Assembly (NCBI RefSeq): GCF_000327485.1
Contig: NC_019943.1
Span: 186,001-250,000, forward strand
Reading direction: 5' to 3'
DNA: 64,000 bases
From: Methanoregula formicica SMSP
Lineage (GTDB): Archaea; Halobacteriota; Methanomicrobia; Methanomicrobiales; Methanospirillaceae
The notes beneath the pieces are model-generated. The model did not search any database. It worked only from the letters and a program-made list of their open reading frames with translations, and was not told the DNA's origin. Within the stretch, counting starts at the first letter, position 1. Every line of letters begins with the position of its first letter. A program made the translations under genes and the position numbers. Shown here piece by piece: positions 53,050 to 60,434 of this stretch.

Positions 53050-54255
53050 GTGAACGCCAAGATCATCAAGGACCCGGTCCACGGCTACATCGAGATGGAG
53101 GACTATGCGCTCCGGCTGCTCGATTCGCCCGTGCTCCAGCGCCTCCGGTATGTCCGCCAGCTTGGCTTCTCGTTCCTTGTCTATCCCGGGGCAAATCACA
53201 CGCGCTTCGAGCATTCCCTGGGGACCATGTTCCTTGCCGATGTTGCCTGCCGCAGGTTCCAGTTGCCGGAGGACGAGCACCGGCTCGTTGTCTCCGCCGC
53301 ACTCCTCCACGACATCGGCCACGGCCCCTACTCGCATGCGAGCGAGCCGCTGATGGAGCAGTACCTGCACCGGACCCATGATGAGATCCGGCCGGTTATT
53401 GATACAACGACTGCAGGTGTTCTTGCGGAAGCCGGGGTGGACCCGGAGACACTGTCGCAGGTTGTTGAGGGGAAGCATCCCCTCTCCGGTATCATCCACG
53501 GGGACTTCGATGTGGACCGGATGGACTACCTCCTGCGCGATGCCTACTATACCGGCGCGCCCTATGGCACGGTCGACGCCCAGCGCCTCATCCGGCACCT
53601 GATCCGGTACCCGGACGGAACCGTGCTGGACGAGAACGGGGTGAATGCCGCCGAGTCCCTCCTGATCGCCCGGACGCTGATGCGGCCGACCGTCTATTAC
53701 CACCATGTCAGCAGGATCGGAGAGAGCATGTTCCAGCTCGCTGCCCTGGAACACTGTGCCGGCATGGGCGAAGAGGAGATACAGCAGTTCCTGCGCTTTG
53801 ACGATGCAGGCTGCATGCATTCCCTGCGCACTTCAGAAAACCCGGTCTCCCGCGGGATCGCGCTCAGGCTTTACGAACGGCGCCTGTACAAGCGGGCCGT
53901 GTATGCCGGCAGCGACCAGATCAACCCGGCGACCTGGCAGGAGGGGATTACCCTGGAGAAGTCCCGGGACCTTGCAGCACAGATAGCGGAAAAGGCAGGG
54001 ATCCGGGCCGAAGAAGTGCTCGTGGACATCCCCCCCATCCCCCGCGAGATGTCCCTTGGCGTCCGGGTGCAGAGCCGGAATGCCGTCACCAGTTTCGAGG
54101 AGCTCTCGCCCCGGATCCGGACCCTCAACATGACCCGGCGCGAGCAGTGGCGCCTCGGCATCTACACGGTGCCGGAACACCGCGATGCGGTCGGCGATGC
54201 GGCCTGCGAGATCCTGCACATCAAAAAACCGACCCGGCAGGATACGCTGTTTTAG
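53050..54255 (+). CDS. HD-domain phosphohydrolase (SAMHD1/dNTPase-like)
   Basis: From the GTG at 53050 the protein has 401 residues starting VNAKIIKDPVHGYIEMEDY, the normal start of the archaeal family. Metal ligands are in FEHSLG, LLHDIGHGPYSH (HD) and DFDVDRMDYLLRDAYYTG (Asp). The Arg and Tyr after these match dNTP-hydrolase relatives, but the nucleotide specificity cannot be read. The longer upstream frame overlapping cofD is rejected. A basic C-terminal region (TRREQWRLGIYTVPEHRD) ends the protein. It is followed by a large non-coding, repeat-bearing region. Confidence 0.92.
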   Translation: MNAKIIKDPVHGYIEMEDYALRLLDSPVLQRLRYVRQLGFSFLVYPGANHTRFEHSLGTMFLADVACRRFQLPEDEHRLVVSAALLHDIGHGPYSHASEPLMEQYLHRTHDEIRPVIDTTTAGVLAEAGVDPETLSQVVEGKHPLSGIIHGDFDVDRMDYLLRDAYYTGAPYGTVDAQRLIRHLIRYPDGTVLDENGVNAAESLLIARTLMRPTVYYHHVSRIGESMFQLAALEHCAGMGEEEIQQFLRFDDAGCMHSLRTSENPVSRGIALRLYERRLYKRAVYAGSDQINPATWQEGITLEKSRDLAAQIAEKAGIRAEEVLVDIPPIPREMSLGVRVQSRNAVTSFEELSPRIRTLNMTRREQWRLGIYTVPEHRDAVGDAACEILHIKKPTRQDTLF

Positions 54256-54305
54256 GCAGGCTTTGCGGTCTTGGAGAACCGGGCAGGGGGAGGAAACTCC
54301 AGCGT

Positions 54306-54534
54306 ACGTTTGTACCCGTGCGACCCCCTGCATCGCTATTATGCGTGGTCCCACCCACTTGCCGTCGGAATTTTTACTAAAAAGGTGTTTATGAGAAATC
54401 TGACTGAAGGGGGTCGCGTGGGTACAAATTGTTTTTGGGCAGGCTGCCTGCTATGGGAAAACAGGAAAATTATCCCGAAGATGACTTGCTTGTAAGGGCA
54501 GGAACGCTTTGGTTGTGTACCTATGCGACTCCCC
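54306..54534. repeat. triplicated 20-bp motif forming a possible long RNA stem
   Basis: Motif copy A starts at 54308 (TTTGTACCCGTGCGACCCCC), copy B lies inverted at about 54407-54428, copy C is direct and more diverged at about 54512-54534. A and B can pair over 20 positions when transcribed, with two adjacent G-U wobbles and no other mismatch, around a loop of about 77 nt. C could compete with A for B. No ORF covers the region. See findings. Confidence 0.6.
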
Positions 54535-54581
54535 ACCATTGGTGCGGCCCCTCGTCAATTGCTTTGTGATTAACGTCTCTA

Positions 54582-54723
54582 GATCTGATGAACCAGTCGG
54601 AACTCAAAGAACGCTGATGCATTCTTCTCGTCCTCCCAGTCTGATGACTGGTCGGAACCCGAAGTTTCGCGGTTTATCAAACTCGGGAGTGAGAAGAATC
54701 CTTCAGGCCTTATGACCTGTCGG
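54582..54723 (+). repeat. modular hairpin repeat, degenerate copy (R3)
   Basis: It contains AAGAACGC-TGAT-GCATTCTT (54607-54626, one mismatch), a perfect CCAGTC-TGAT-GACTGG (54636-54651), TCGGAAC linkers twice, and a decayed third unit to about 54723 (CAGGCCTTATGACCTG). The order and linkers match the array at 55.8 kb. It ends about 40 nt before a lipoprotein gene. Confidence 0.7.
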
Positions 54724-54761
54724 ATAAACAATAATATCCCAGTCTTCCAACACTCACGCAT

Positions 54762-55238
54762 ATGAAGTATCATGTTCTTGCTGCCTGTATCCTGATGATC
54801 GCTGGTGTCGCGATCGCCGGGTGCACCCAGGGCACGACCACAACACCTGCGTCTACTGGTACGCAGGTGGCGACAGAAACCGCTAGGATTACCCCCCAGG
54901 TTTCGTTCTCTCTTGGCGATCACTATCTACAGGATCCCCAAGGTTACACTTTTCAGACCGAAAAAGATGTCCTCGTGAAAGAATTCAGGGTTGACGATCC
55001 ATCTTGGGGCGTTTACTTTAAAGTCCAGCCATTGAGCGATGATGTGCAGAAATGCTGGTTTTCAATTGATGTAACTGATGTAAATACACAAAAATTAGTA
55101 ATCCATGATGGCTATGGAAAAGACCAGCCCTACGAAAGAGAACAATGGATTGCGATGCATGGGGATGGACCCTACAAATTAACGATGACAGGAAATTGCG
55201 CTAAAGTGTGGGTTACCGCTGCAAAGCGGAATCCGTGA
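54762..55238 (+). CDS. small lipoprotein of unknown function
   Basis: The 158-residue protein has a lipoprotein signal (MKYHVLAACILMIAGVAIAG then Cys21), a Thr-rich linker and a beta-rich domain with DHYLQDPQGYTFQTE, WFSIDVTDVNTQKLVIHDGYG and GPYKLTMTGNCAKVWV. It looks like an extracytoplasmic binding or structural module. Base composition is locally more AT-rich than flanking genes, which may indicate separate ancestry. Hairpin repeats lie on the upstream side and, after the next gene, on the downstream side. The next gene starts 15 nt later, so the two form an operon. Confidence 0.72.
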   Translation: MKYHVLAACILMIAGVAIAGCTQGTTTTPASTGTQVATETARITPQVSFSLGDHYLQDPQGYTFQTEKDVLVKEFRVDDPSWGVYFKVQPLSDDVQKCWFSIDVTDVNTQKLVIHDGYGKDQPYEREQWIAMHGDGPYKLTMTGNCAKVWVTAAKRNP

Positions 55239-55253
55239 AACGGAGATAGTACC

Positions 55254-55727
55254 ATGATTGAAGACTGGATTGTGACAATCTGCGGCGTCATCGTTATTGT
55301 GGCTGCTATCGCGGTTGCAGTACTGAAACTCCGCAGCGCTGAACGAAAGATGCACGAGAGCACCCACAAGTTCAGGGTTTATTCCGATCTCCTCAATGCC
55401 ATTACAGAGCTCAACCTTGCCGGCGGGGATCCATACAAGATGGATGTTGCCAAGAAGAACCTGGCCCTGACGCTGAACCGGCTCAACCTTGTCGGGAGCA
55501 CGGGAGTGCTCCGGAGCACCAACGACCTCCTGGATTTCTTGAACGAGTACAAGGACAAGGATTACGATACCCTCCGGCTCCATAACATCCTCAACAGGCT
55601 CGTGATCGAGGCACGCCGCGATATCAACCCCGAGCATGCCCGGAAAATCGAGGAGTCACAGGTCAGGTTCAGGTTCTTTGCGCCTTCCCGGAACAGGGTG
55701 CCGGTGGTACCTGAGAAGAAGGAGTGA
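55254..55727 (+). CDS. membrane-anchored helical protein of unknown function
   Basis: The 157-residue protein has an N-terminal transmembrane helix (IVTICGVIVIVAAIAVAVL, about 6-24) and a cytosolic helical domain with HESTHKFRVYSDLLNAITEL, VAKKNLALTLNRLNLVGS and NDLLDFLNEYKDKDYDTLRL, followed by a charged end. The helical part resembles small four-helix proteins of the membrane-proximal type, but I recognise no family. It follows the lipoprotein gene by 15 nt and is followed directly by the hairpin array. Confidence 0.65.
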   Translation: MIEDWIVTICGVIVIVAAIAVAVLKLRSAERKMHESTHKFRVYSDLLNAITELNLAGGDPYKMDVAKKNLALTLNRLNLVGSTGVLRSTNDLLDFLNEYKDKDYDTLRLHNILNRLVIEARRDINPEHARKIEESQVRFRFFAPSRNRVPVVPEKKE

Positions 55728-55761
55728 ACCTTTTCCTCAGGGGGCTGGTAGATCTTCCTCT

Positions 55762-56070
55762 TCTCGGGGTCTGATGACCCCTCGGAACTCGAAGAACGCT
55801 GAAGCGTTCTTCTCCTTCTCAAGGTCCTGATGGACCTTTCGGAACTCGAAACATCCTGAAGGATGTTTCTCGACCTCAAGGCCCTGATGGGCCTCTCGGT
55901 TTTCGAAGATTTGCTCTGCAAATCTTCTCGTCTTCCTGGTTCTGATGAATTCGAGACCTTCATGAGAAGGTCGAGAAAGAGAAGAGCTGCAGGCTCTTCG
56001 AACTAGTCGAAAGTCGAAGAACGCTGAAGCGTTCTTCTCTTTCTCAAGGTCCTGATGGACCTTTCGAATC
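55762..56070 (+). repeat. tandem array of TGAA/TGAT hairpins (R4)
   Basis: At least ten clear hairpins and one degenerate one in about 310 nt: stems at 55766-55781, 55791-55812, 55821-55838, 55848-55869, 55879-55894, 55905-55927, 55955-55972, 55981-55999, 56017-56038 and 56046-56063. Two alternating classes are visible: short GC stems with loop TGAT followed by TTCGGAACTCGAAG-type linkers, and longer GAAGA stems with loop TGAA followed by TTCTC-type pyrimidine linkers. Units at 55791 and 56017, and at 55821 and 56046, are identical in stem sequence. Confidence 0.8.
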
Positions 56071-56131
56071 CACAAACTCTTTTTCCCCCGCGCTCTGACA
56101 TTGGTATCACAGGAGAGGCGGTTGTTCTGCT

Positions 56132-56686
56132 ATGAAGAAGGAGATCGTTGTCGGGGTGACGGGGGCGAGCGGGGCTGTCTATGCCCGGCGCCTGCTTGAG
56201 GTGCTCTGCAGGGAAGCGCAGGTACATGTCATTGTCTCGGATGTTGCAGCGAAGATTGCAGCCCATGAAGGTGTGTCGCTTGAGGGATTTTCTGCAACCT
56301 ACCATGACAACGACAAGCTCTTTGCCTCTATAGCGAGCGGCTCGCATAAGTACGACGGGATGGTGATAATCCCCTGCAGCTCCAAGACGCTCTCCGCTGT
56401 TGCCAACGGGTACACGGACAACCTGATTACCCGCACCGCCGATGTCTGCCTCAAGGAGGGACGGAAGTGTATCCTTGTCACCCGCGAGATGCCGCTCTCA
56501 CGGATCCATATCAAGAATATGCTTGCTGCCGAGGAGGCGGGCGCTACCATCATGCCGGCAAGCCCGGGATTCTATCAGCGGCCAAAGACTATCGAAGATC
56601 TCGTGGATATGGTCGTCGCCCGGGTGCTCGATCACCTGGATGTCGAGCATACGCTGAGCGGGCGCTGGGAGGGATACGATGCGTAG
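56132..56686 (+). CDS. ubiX: UbiX-family flavin prenyltransferase
   Basis: The 184-residue flavoprotein has GVTGASGAVYARRLL at the N-terminus (FMN loop), PCSSKTLSAVANGYTDNLITRTADVCLKEGRK and VTREMPLSRIHIKNMLA. It prenylates FMN with dimethylallyl phosphate to give the prenylated FMN cofactor that UbiD-type decarboxylases need. It overlaps the UbiD gene by 8 nt, so enzyme and cofactor maker are coupled. In archaea this pair is used for anhydromevalonate phosphate decarboxylation, which makes isopentenyl phosphate. Confidence 0.95.
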   Translation: MKKEIVVGVTGASGAVYARRLLEVLCREAQVHVIVSDVAAKIAAHEGVSLEGFSATYHDNDKLFASIASGSHKYDGMVIIPCSSKTLSAVANGYTDNLITRTADVCLKEGRKCILVTREMPLSRIHIKNMLAAEEAGATIMPASPGFYQRPKTIEDLVDMVVARVLDHLDVEHTLSGRWEGYDA

Positions 56687-57914
56687 TTTTATTGAGAAGA
56701 TGCGGAAGGCAGGGCTGGTCACTGATGTGAAGGAAGCTGTCTCGCCGGACATGGAAGCGCCGAAGATGGCCGCGAAGACGGACAAGCCCCTCTTCTTCCA
56801 TAACCTTGCCGGCCACAAGGCCGTGATGAACCTGACAGCGAACCGGGCCTCGCTCGCTCTTGCGCTCGGGATAGACGAGGCAACGATGGTGAAGACCCTT
56901 GCGGATGCGCAGTTCAATGGGAACGTCATTGAAGACGGGACCCTGAAGATGCAGAAGCCGGACCTCACGAAGCTTCCGATCATGCACCACTTCCCGAAAG
57001 ATGCCGGGAAGTACCTCACCTCCGCCATCGTCTTCTCGCGCTGGGAGGGTGTCGAAAACGGGTCGATTCACCGGATGCAGGTGCTCGATGACCACCGCGT
57101 TGTTGCGCGGCTCGTCGAGGGCAGGCACACACACGTGATGGTGAAGAAAGCCATTGCGAAAGGCGAAAAACTGCCCGTCGCGATCACCATCGGGACGCAC
57201 CCGGCGGTTACGTTTGCCAGCTGCACAAGAGTGCCGACCGGGAAAGAACTCCCGTACGCCGCGGAGCTGATGGGCGGCACGCTGAAGGTGAAGAAGTGCA
57301 GCAATGGCGTGCTCGTCCCTGAAGCGGAGATCGTGCTTGAAGGATTCATCACGGCCGAGCTCACCGACGAGGGGCCGTTCGTCGATATCACCGGGACATA
57401 CGACCCGATCCGCCGCCAGCACATCATCGAGATCACGGGCATGTACACAAAGCCGGACTTCATTTACCACGGTATCCTGCCCGGTGGCGATGAGCACAAG
57501 ATGCTGATGGGGGCACCCTACGAGCCGAAGATCTACAAGGCAGTTGCCGGGGTCACCGAAGTGAAGGATGTCCTCCTCACGAAAGGGGGCTGCGGGTACC
57601 TTCACGCCGTGATCCAGATCCGGAAGAGCACGCAGGGCGACGGGAAGAATGCGATCATGGCGGCGTTTGCTGCCCACACATCCCTCAAGCATGTCGTTGT
57701 CGTTGACGAGGACATCGACCCGGCCAATCCTCATGAAGTCGAGTACGCCATTGCGACACGGGTCAGCGGGGACCGGGACATCATGGTGATCCAGGGGGTT
57801 CGCGGCTCATCACTCGATCCCTGTCAGCTCGAAGACGGGACGAATGTCAAAGTCGGCGTGGATGCGACCATGGTGCTCGGGCGCGAGGACGAGTTCCGCC
57901 GCGCAACGTGGTGA
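56679..57914 (+). CDS. ubiD: UbiD-family decarboxylase, probable anhydromevalonate phosphate decarboxylase
   Basis: The 411-residue protein has the UbiD fold: IGTHPAVTFASCTRVPTG, VPEAEIVLEGFI containing the catalytic Glu pair, RQHIIEITGMY, and a C-terminal region with GSSLDPCQLEDG. Most UbiD proteins decarboxylate aromatic or acrylic acids; the gene order with UbiX and aconitase X matches the archaeal modified mevalonate pathway, where the substrate is trans-anhydromevalonate 5-phosphate and the product isopentenyl phosphate, needed for archaeal lipids. The function assignment rests mainly on context and family. Confidence 0.88.
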   Translation: MRSFIEKMRKAGLVTDVKEAVSPDMEAPKMAAKTDKPLFFHNLAGHKAVMNLTANRASLALALGIDEATMVKTLADAQFNGNVIEDGTLKMQKPDLTKLPIMHHFPKDAGKYLTSAIVFSRWEGVENGSIHRMQVLDDHRVVARLVEGRHTHVMVKKAIAKGEKLPVAITIGTHPAVTFASCTRVPTGKELPYAAELMGGTLKVKKCSNGVLVPEAEIVLEGFITAELTDEGPFVDITGTYDPIRRQHIIEITGMYTKPDFIYHGILPGGDEHKMLMGAPYEPKIYKAVAGVTEVKDVLLTKGGCGYLHAVIQIRKSTQGDGKNAIMAAFAAHTSLKHVVVVDEDIDPANPHEVEYAIATRVSGDRDIMVIQGVRGSSLDPCQLEDGTNVKVGVDATMVLGREDEFRRATW

Positions 57915-57918
57915 CGCC

Positions 57919-59085
57919 ATGCAGCTCGACCGCGACGACGAACGGATCCTTGCCGGGGAGCAGGGCGAGACGAAGCAGAAGATGCTTGAGCTCATTGTTG
58001 CGCTCGGCAAGGTTTTCGGTGCGGAGCGGCTCGTCCCGATTAAGAGCGCGCAGGTGAGCGGTGCATCCTACAAGACCATCGGCGAGTACGGCCTCCAGTG
58101 GCTTACATCGCTCGATGCAAAGGCAATTGTCCCGGCCGTGCTGAACCCGATCGGCATGCCCCGGGAGCGCTGGGAAGAGATGGGCGTTGATCCGGACTTT
58201 GCCGCAAAGCAGCAGGCCGTTGTTGCTGCCTACGAGCGGCTCGGCATTGCCCTGGAATGCACCTGCACACCCTACTACCTCCGCGAGACATCGTTTGGCG
58301 ACCATCTTGCCTGGTCGGAGTCCTCCGCGGTCAGCTATGCAAACTCGGTGATTGGGGCGAGGACGAACCGGGAAGGAGGTCCCGGTGCCCTTGCCGCGGC
58401 ACTCGTGGGGAAGACGCCCTGTTACGGGCTCCACCTTGAAGAGAAGCGCAAGCCGCAGGTGATCGTCCGGGTCGAGGCAGATACCCGTAACTGGGACATA
58501 TCCCATTACGGGGCGCTCGGGTACCATGCGGGAAAACTCGTGGGCAACCGGATCCCCTTCTTCTCGGGGCTTGAGTCCGCGACTCCCGAACGGCTCAAGG
58601 GGCTCGGGGCGGCGATGGCGGCGACCGGTGCCGTGGCACTGTACCATGTCGAGGGCGTGACTCCCGAGGCAGCGCAGGGACTTTTCGAGCTCTCCGGCCT
58701 TGAGGTGATCAACGTTGAGACAGGAGATGTCGAACGGTTGTTCAAAGAGATCCCGGTGGATGCGGTTGCCGTAGGCTGCCCGCACTGTTCGCCGCTGGAG
58801 CTGGGGGAGATAGCCGGTCTCCTGAAGGGCAAGGTTGTCACCATGCCGTTCTATGTCTTCGCCTCACAGGGCGTGATTGATCGGAACCAGAAGACCGTGG
58901 ACCAGATTGAGAAGAGCGGCGCCCGTGTCTTTGCCGACACCTGCATGGTGGTTTCACCGGTGATGGAACAGTACGAGGCGATCATGGTGAACTCGGGAAA
59001 AGCCCTTGCGTACGTGCCGGACATGTGCGCCGCGGTTGCCCGGATCGGCACGATTGCGGAGTGCGTTAAAGTGGCAACGGAGTGA
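57919..59085 (+). CDS. aconitase X large subunit, probable phosphomevalonate dehydratase
   Basis: The 388-residue protein matches the aconitase X catalytic domain: SGASYKTIGEYGLQWL near the start, CTCTPYYLRE and FGDHLAWSESSAVSYANSVIGARTNREGG, and a C-terminal CPHCSP with FADTCMVVSPVME, giving the cluster-binding cysteines. In archaea this subunit with a small partner dehydrates (R)-5-phosphomevalonate to trans-anhydromevalonate 5-phosphate. The preceding UbiX-UbiD pair carries out the next step. The small swivelling subunit is not adjacent. Start ATG 57919 is 4 nt after the UbiD stop. Confidence 0.9.
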   Translation: MQLDRDDERILAGEQGETKQKMLELIVALGKVFGAERLVPIKSAQVSGASYKTIGEYGLQWLTSLDAKAIVPAVLNPIGMPRERWEEMGVDPDFAAKQQAVVAAYERLGIALECTCTPYYLRETSFGDHLAWSESSAVSYANSVIGARTNREGGPGALAAALVGKTPCYGLHLEEKRKPQVIVRVEADTRNWDISHYGALGYHAGKLVGNRIPFFSGLESATPERLKGLGAAMAATGAVALYHVEGVTPEAAQGLFELSGLEVINVETGDVERLFKEIPVDAVAVGCPHCSPLELGEIAGLLKGKVVTMPFYVFASQGVIDRNQKTVDQIEKSGARVFADTCMVVSPVMEQYEAIMVNSGKALAYVPDMCAAVARIGTIAECVKVATE

Positions 59086-59133
59086 TCTTCCCCGTCGGGA
59101 GATCACGGCCACAGATATTTTTAAAATAGTTTC

Positions 59134-59463
59134 TCACCGTACGGCCAGCAGGATCTTCCGGATCTCTTCCACGGCTTCGGGCGAGGGATTCTTTCCCGGC
59201 CGCACACCGTCACCATAAGATAGGATCTTTTTGACCGTTTCCATGTTCATTGTCATGAACGGGATCTTATCCCATACCTTCTGGTCGATCTTGTTCCATG
59301 TGCACTGGAGCAGGTGAGAGAGGAGCATGATCTCAGCTTCCGACAGCAATTTCCAGTCCGCACCGATGCCCTGCTGCATCAGTTTCATCGAACTCTCGAC
59401 CGTCTTCCCGCGGTGGACATGGTACAGGCGCCTTCCCAGCTCTGCCTGGGTAACCTCCGGCAT
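59134..59463 (-). CDS. small helical protein, paralogue of the gene at 59615
   Basis: From the ATG at 59463 the protein has 109 residues, mostly helical, with QAELGRRLYHVHRGKTVESSM and KVWDKIPFMTMNMETVKKIL. It aligns over its length with the divergent 114-residue protein starting at 59615: ELGRR near the N-terminus, a central basic-aromatic Lys/Trp element (KVWDKI against EKWQQY), and a similar length. No known domain was recognised. It is convergent with the aconitase X gene and divergent from its paralogue, with about 150 nt between the two starts. Confidence 0.7.
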   Translation of the reverse strand: MPEVTQAELGRRLYHVHRGKTVESSMKLMQQGIGADWKLLSEAEIMLLSHLLQCTWNKIDQKVWDKIPFMTMNMETVKKILSYGDGVRPGKNPSPEAVEEIRKILLAVR

Positions 59464-59614
59464 ACTCTTTCCTCCAGCCCCGTTTCGGGGATGATGAGTG
59501 AGTCCCGCTGTGCACCCATAAATGTTGCGGATGAATGGCCGGCACAAAACGGTCAGCCCCATGCAAGGGAAAATGCTATAATCCTGGACAGGATAATTCC
59601 CCTGTACGGGAACT

Positions 59615-59959
59615 ATGCCCTCTACCAGTGAAGAAGAGCTGGGCAGGAGACGGTTCCAGCTCCAGAAAGAACAGGCGATCGAGGCTGCGATCGAGAAGAT
59701 ACGCCGCGCCCCTGATGCCGGATGGGCCTCTTTTTCCGGCAGGGACTATACCCGGCTCCGGGAGATCCTTGCCGAGATCTGGATCGGCGTTGACCGCGAG
59801 AAGTGGCAGCAGTACGCGTTCTCCACGCTCACAAAGGAGGATATCCGCGAACTCCTCCTGCTGGGCGGGGCTGCACCGGGCCGCGCCATCCCCCGCGCAA
59901 CCATGGAAGCCATGGATGCGGTCATCTCCCATGCAAAAAACGCAGGAAAAAAAGCGTGA
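59615..59959 (+). CDS. small helical protein, paralogue of the gene at 59134
   Basis: The 114-residue protein has EEELGRRRFQLQKEQAIEAAIEKI at the N-terminus, VDREKWQQYAFSTLTKEDIREL in the middle and a basic end (ISHAKNAGKKA). It shares the ELGRR start and the overall helical pattern with the 59134-59463 product, consistent with a duplicated pair pointing away from each other. The ATP synthase operon begins 103 nt downstream on the same strand; the atpK gene has its own TATA box, so joint transcription is possible but not required. Confidence 0.65.
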   Translation: MPSTSEEELGRRRFQLQKEQAIEAAIEKIRRAPDAGWASFSGRDYTRLREILAEIWIGVDREKWQQYAFSTLTKEDIRELLLLGGAAPGRAIPRATMEAMDAVISHAKNAGKKA

Positions 59960-60016
59960 CACGTCGTGCAGGCCCGGGAGTACTCCCCCGGTCTGCCCTG
60001 AAAACGCCCAATAACC

Positions 60017-60056
60017 TTATTATAGCTGGACTCTGTAGGTTCTATCATTAGGAGGT
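60017..60056 (+). promoter_or_regulatory. TATA box and strong ribosome binding site of atpK
   Basis: TTATTATAG (about 60017-60026) is a TATA-like element; AGGAGGT at 60050-60056 is a full-strength Shine-Dalgarno sequence six bases before the ATG at 60063. The strong site fits a protein needed in many copies per complex. Confidence 0.55.
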
Positions 60057-60062
60057 AACGAG

Positions 60063-60281
60063 ATGGTTGGTTGGGAAGTCCCCATCGGTGCTGCCATCGC
60101 ATTCTCCTTTGGTGCGATTGGTACAGGTTGGGCGCAGTCACGCATCGGAGCAGCCGGCGCCGGTGCGATTGCTGAGAAGCCGGAGACCGCCGGAACTATC
60201 ATCATCCTGGAGGCAATCCCCGAGACCCTGGTCATTCTCGGGTTCGTTGTCGCTTCCATGATCATCCTGATGGTGAAGTGA
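60063..60281 (+). CDS. atpK: A-type ATP synthase subunit K (rotor c-type)
   Basis: The 72-residue protein is a single hairpin of two transmembrane helices (about 8-30 and 43-70) with a polar loop AEKPE between them. The ion-binding carboxylate in helix 2 is probably Glu54 (PET in EAIPETLVIL), with Gln25 in helix 1 (WAQSR) as a further polar site. This is the simple 8-kDa form of the archaeal rotor subunit. Whether it carries H+ or Na+ cannot be decided with confidence. It is the first gene of an atpKECFA run; atpH and atpI, usually upstream, are absent here. Confidence 0.92.
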   Translation: MVGWEVPIGAAIAFSFGAIGTGWAQSRIGAAGAGAIAEKPETAGTIIILEAIPETLVILGFVVASMIILMVK

Positions 60282-60434
60282 CTCACGCAGACGAATCGGC
60301 TCCGGTGCGGGAAGCCCCGTGAGCAGTGCGTTCCCAAAAAAATCCTTATCACCCCTTTCCCGGGCCGGGAACCCCGGGAGAGACCGGGCTGGCACCCCGC
60401 CCTGCCGGAGCAGGCATGAGAGGACGGTGATGCC
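60282..60434 (+). other. 153-nt spacer between atpK and atpE
   Basis: This is the only large gap in the otherwise tightly packed operon. It contains CTCACG (60282) matched by CGTGAG (about 60317), an A7 run near 60336, and GC-rich inverted repeats (CCCGGGCCGGGAACCCCGGG region, about 60358-60377). It could end or attenuate transcription, so that more atpK mRNA than downstream message is made. Confidence 0.35.

Noticed and set aside
54306-54534. A CRISPR array
   Set aside because: Only three copies in mixed orientation at about 100-nt spacing; CRISPR arrays have same-direction repeats with short, regular spacers. No cas gene is in the window.
55762-56070. tRNA or rRNA fragments in the hairpin array
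   Set aside because: The hairpins lack a T-loop, anticodon loop or CCA end; each stem is an independent palindrome.
55737-56075. A 112-residue minus-strand frame rich in Glu, Phe and Arg repeats
   Set aside because: The repetition is produced by the hairpin array; the same peptide phrases recur at every copy of the repeat, and no start signal is present.
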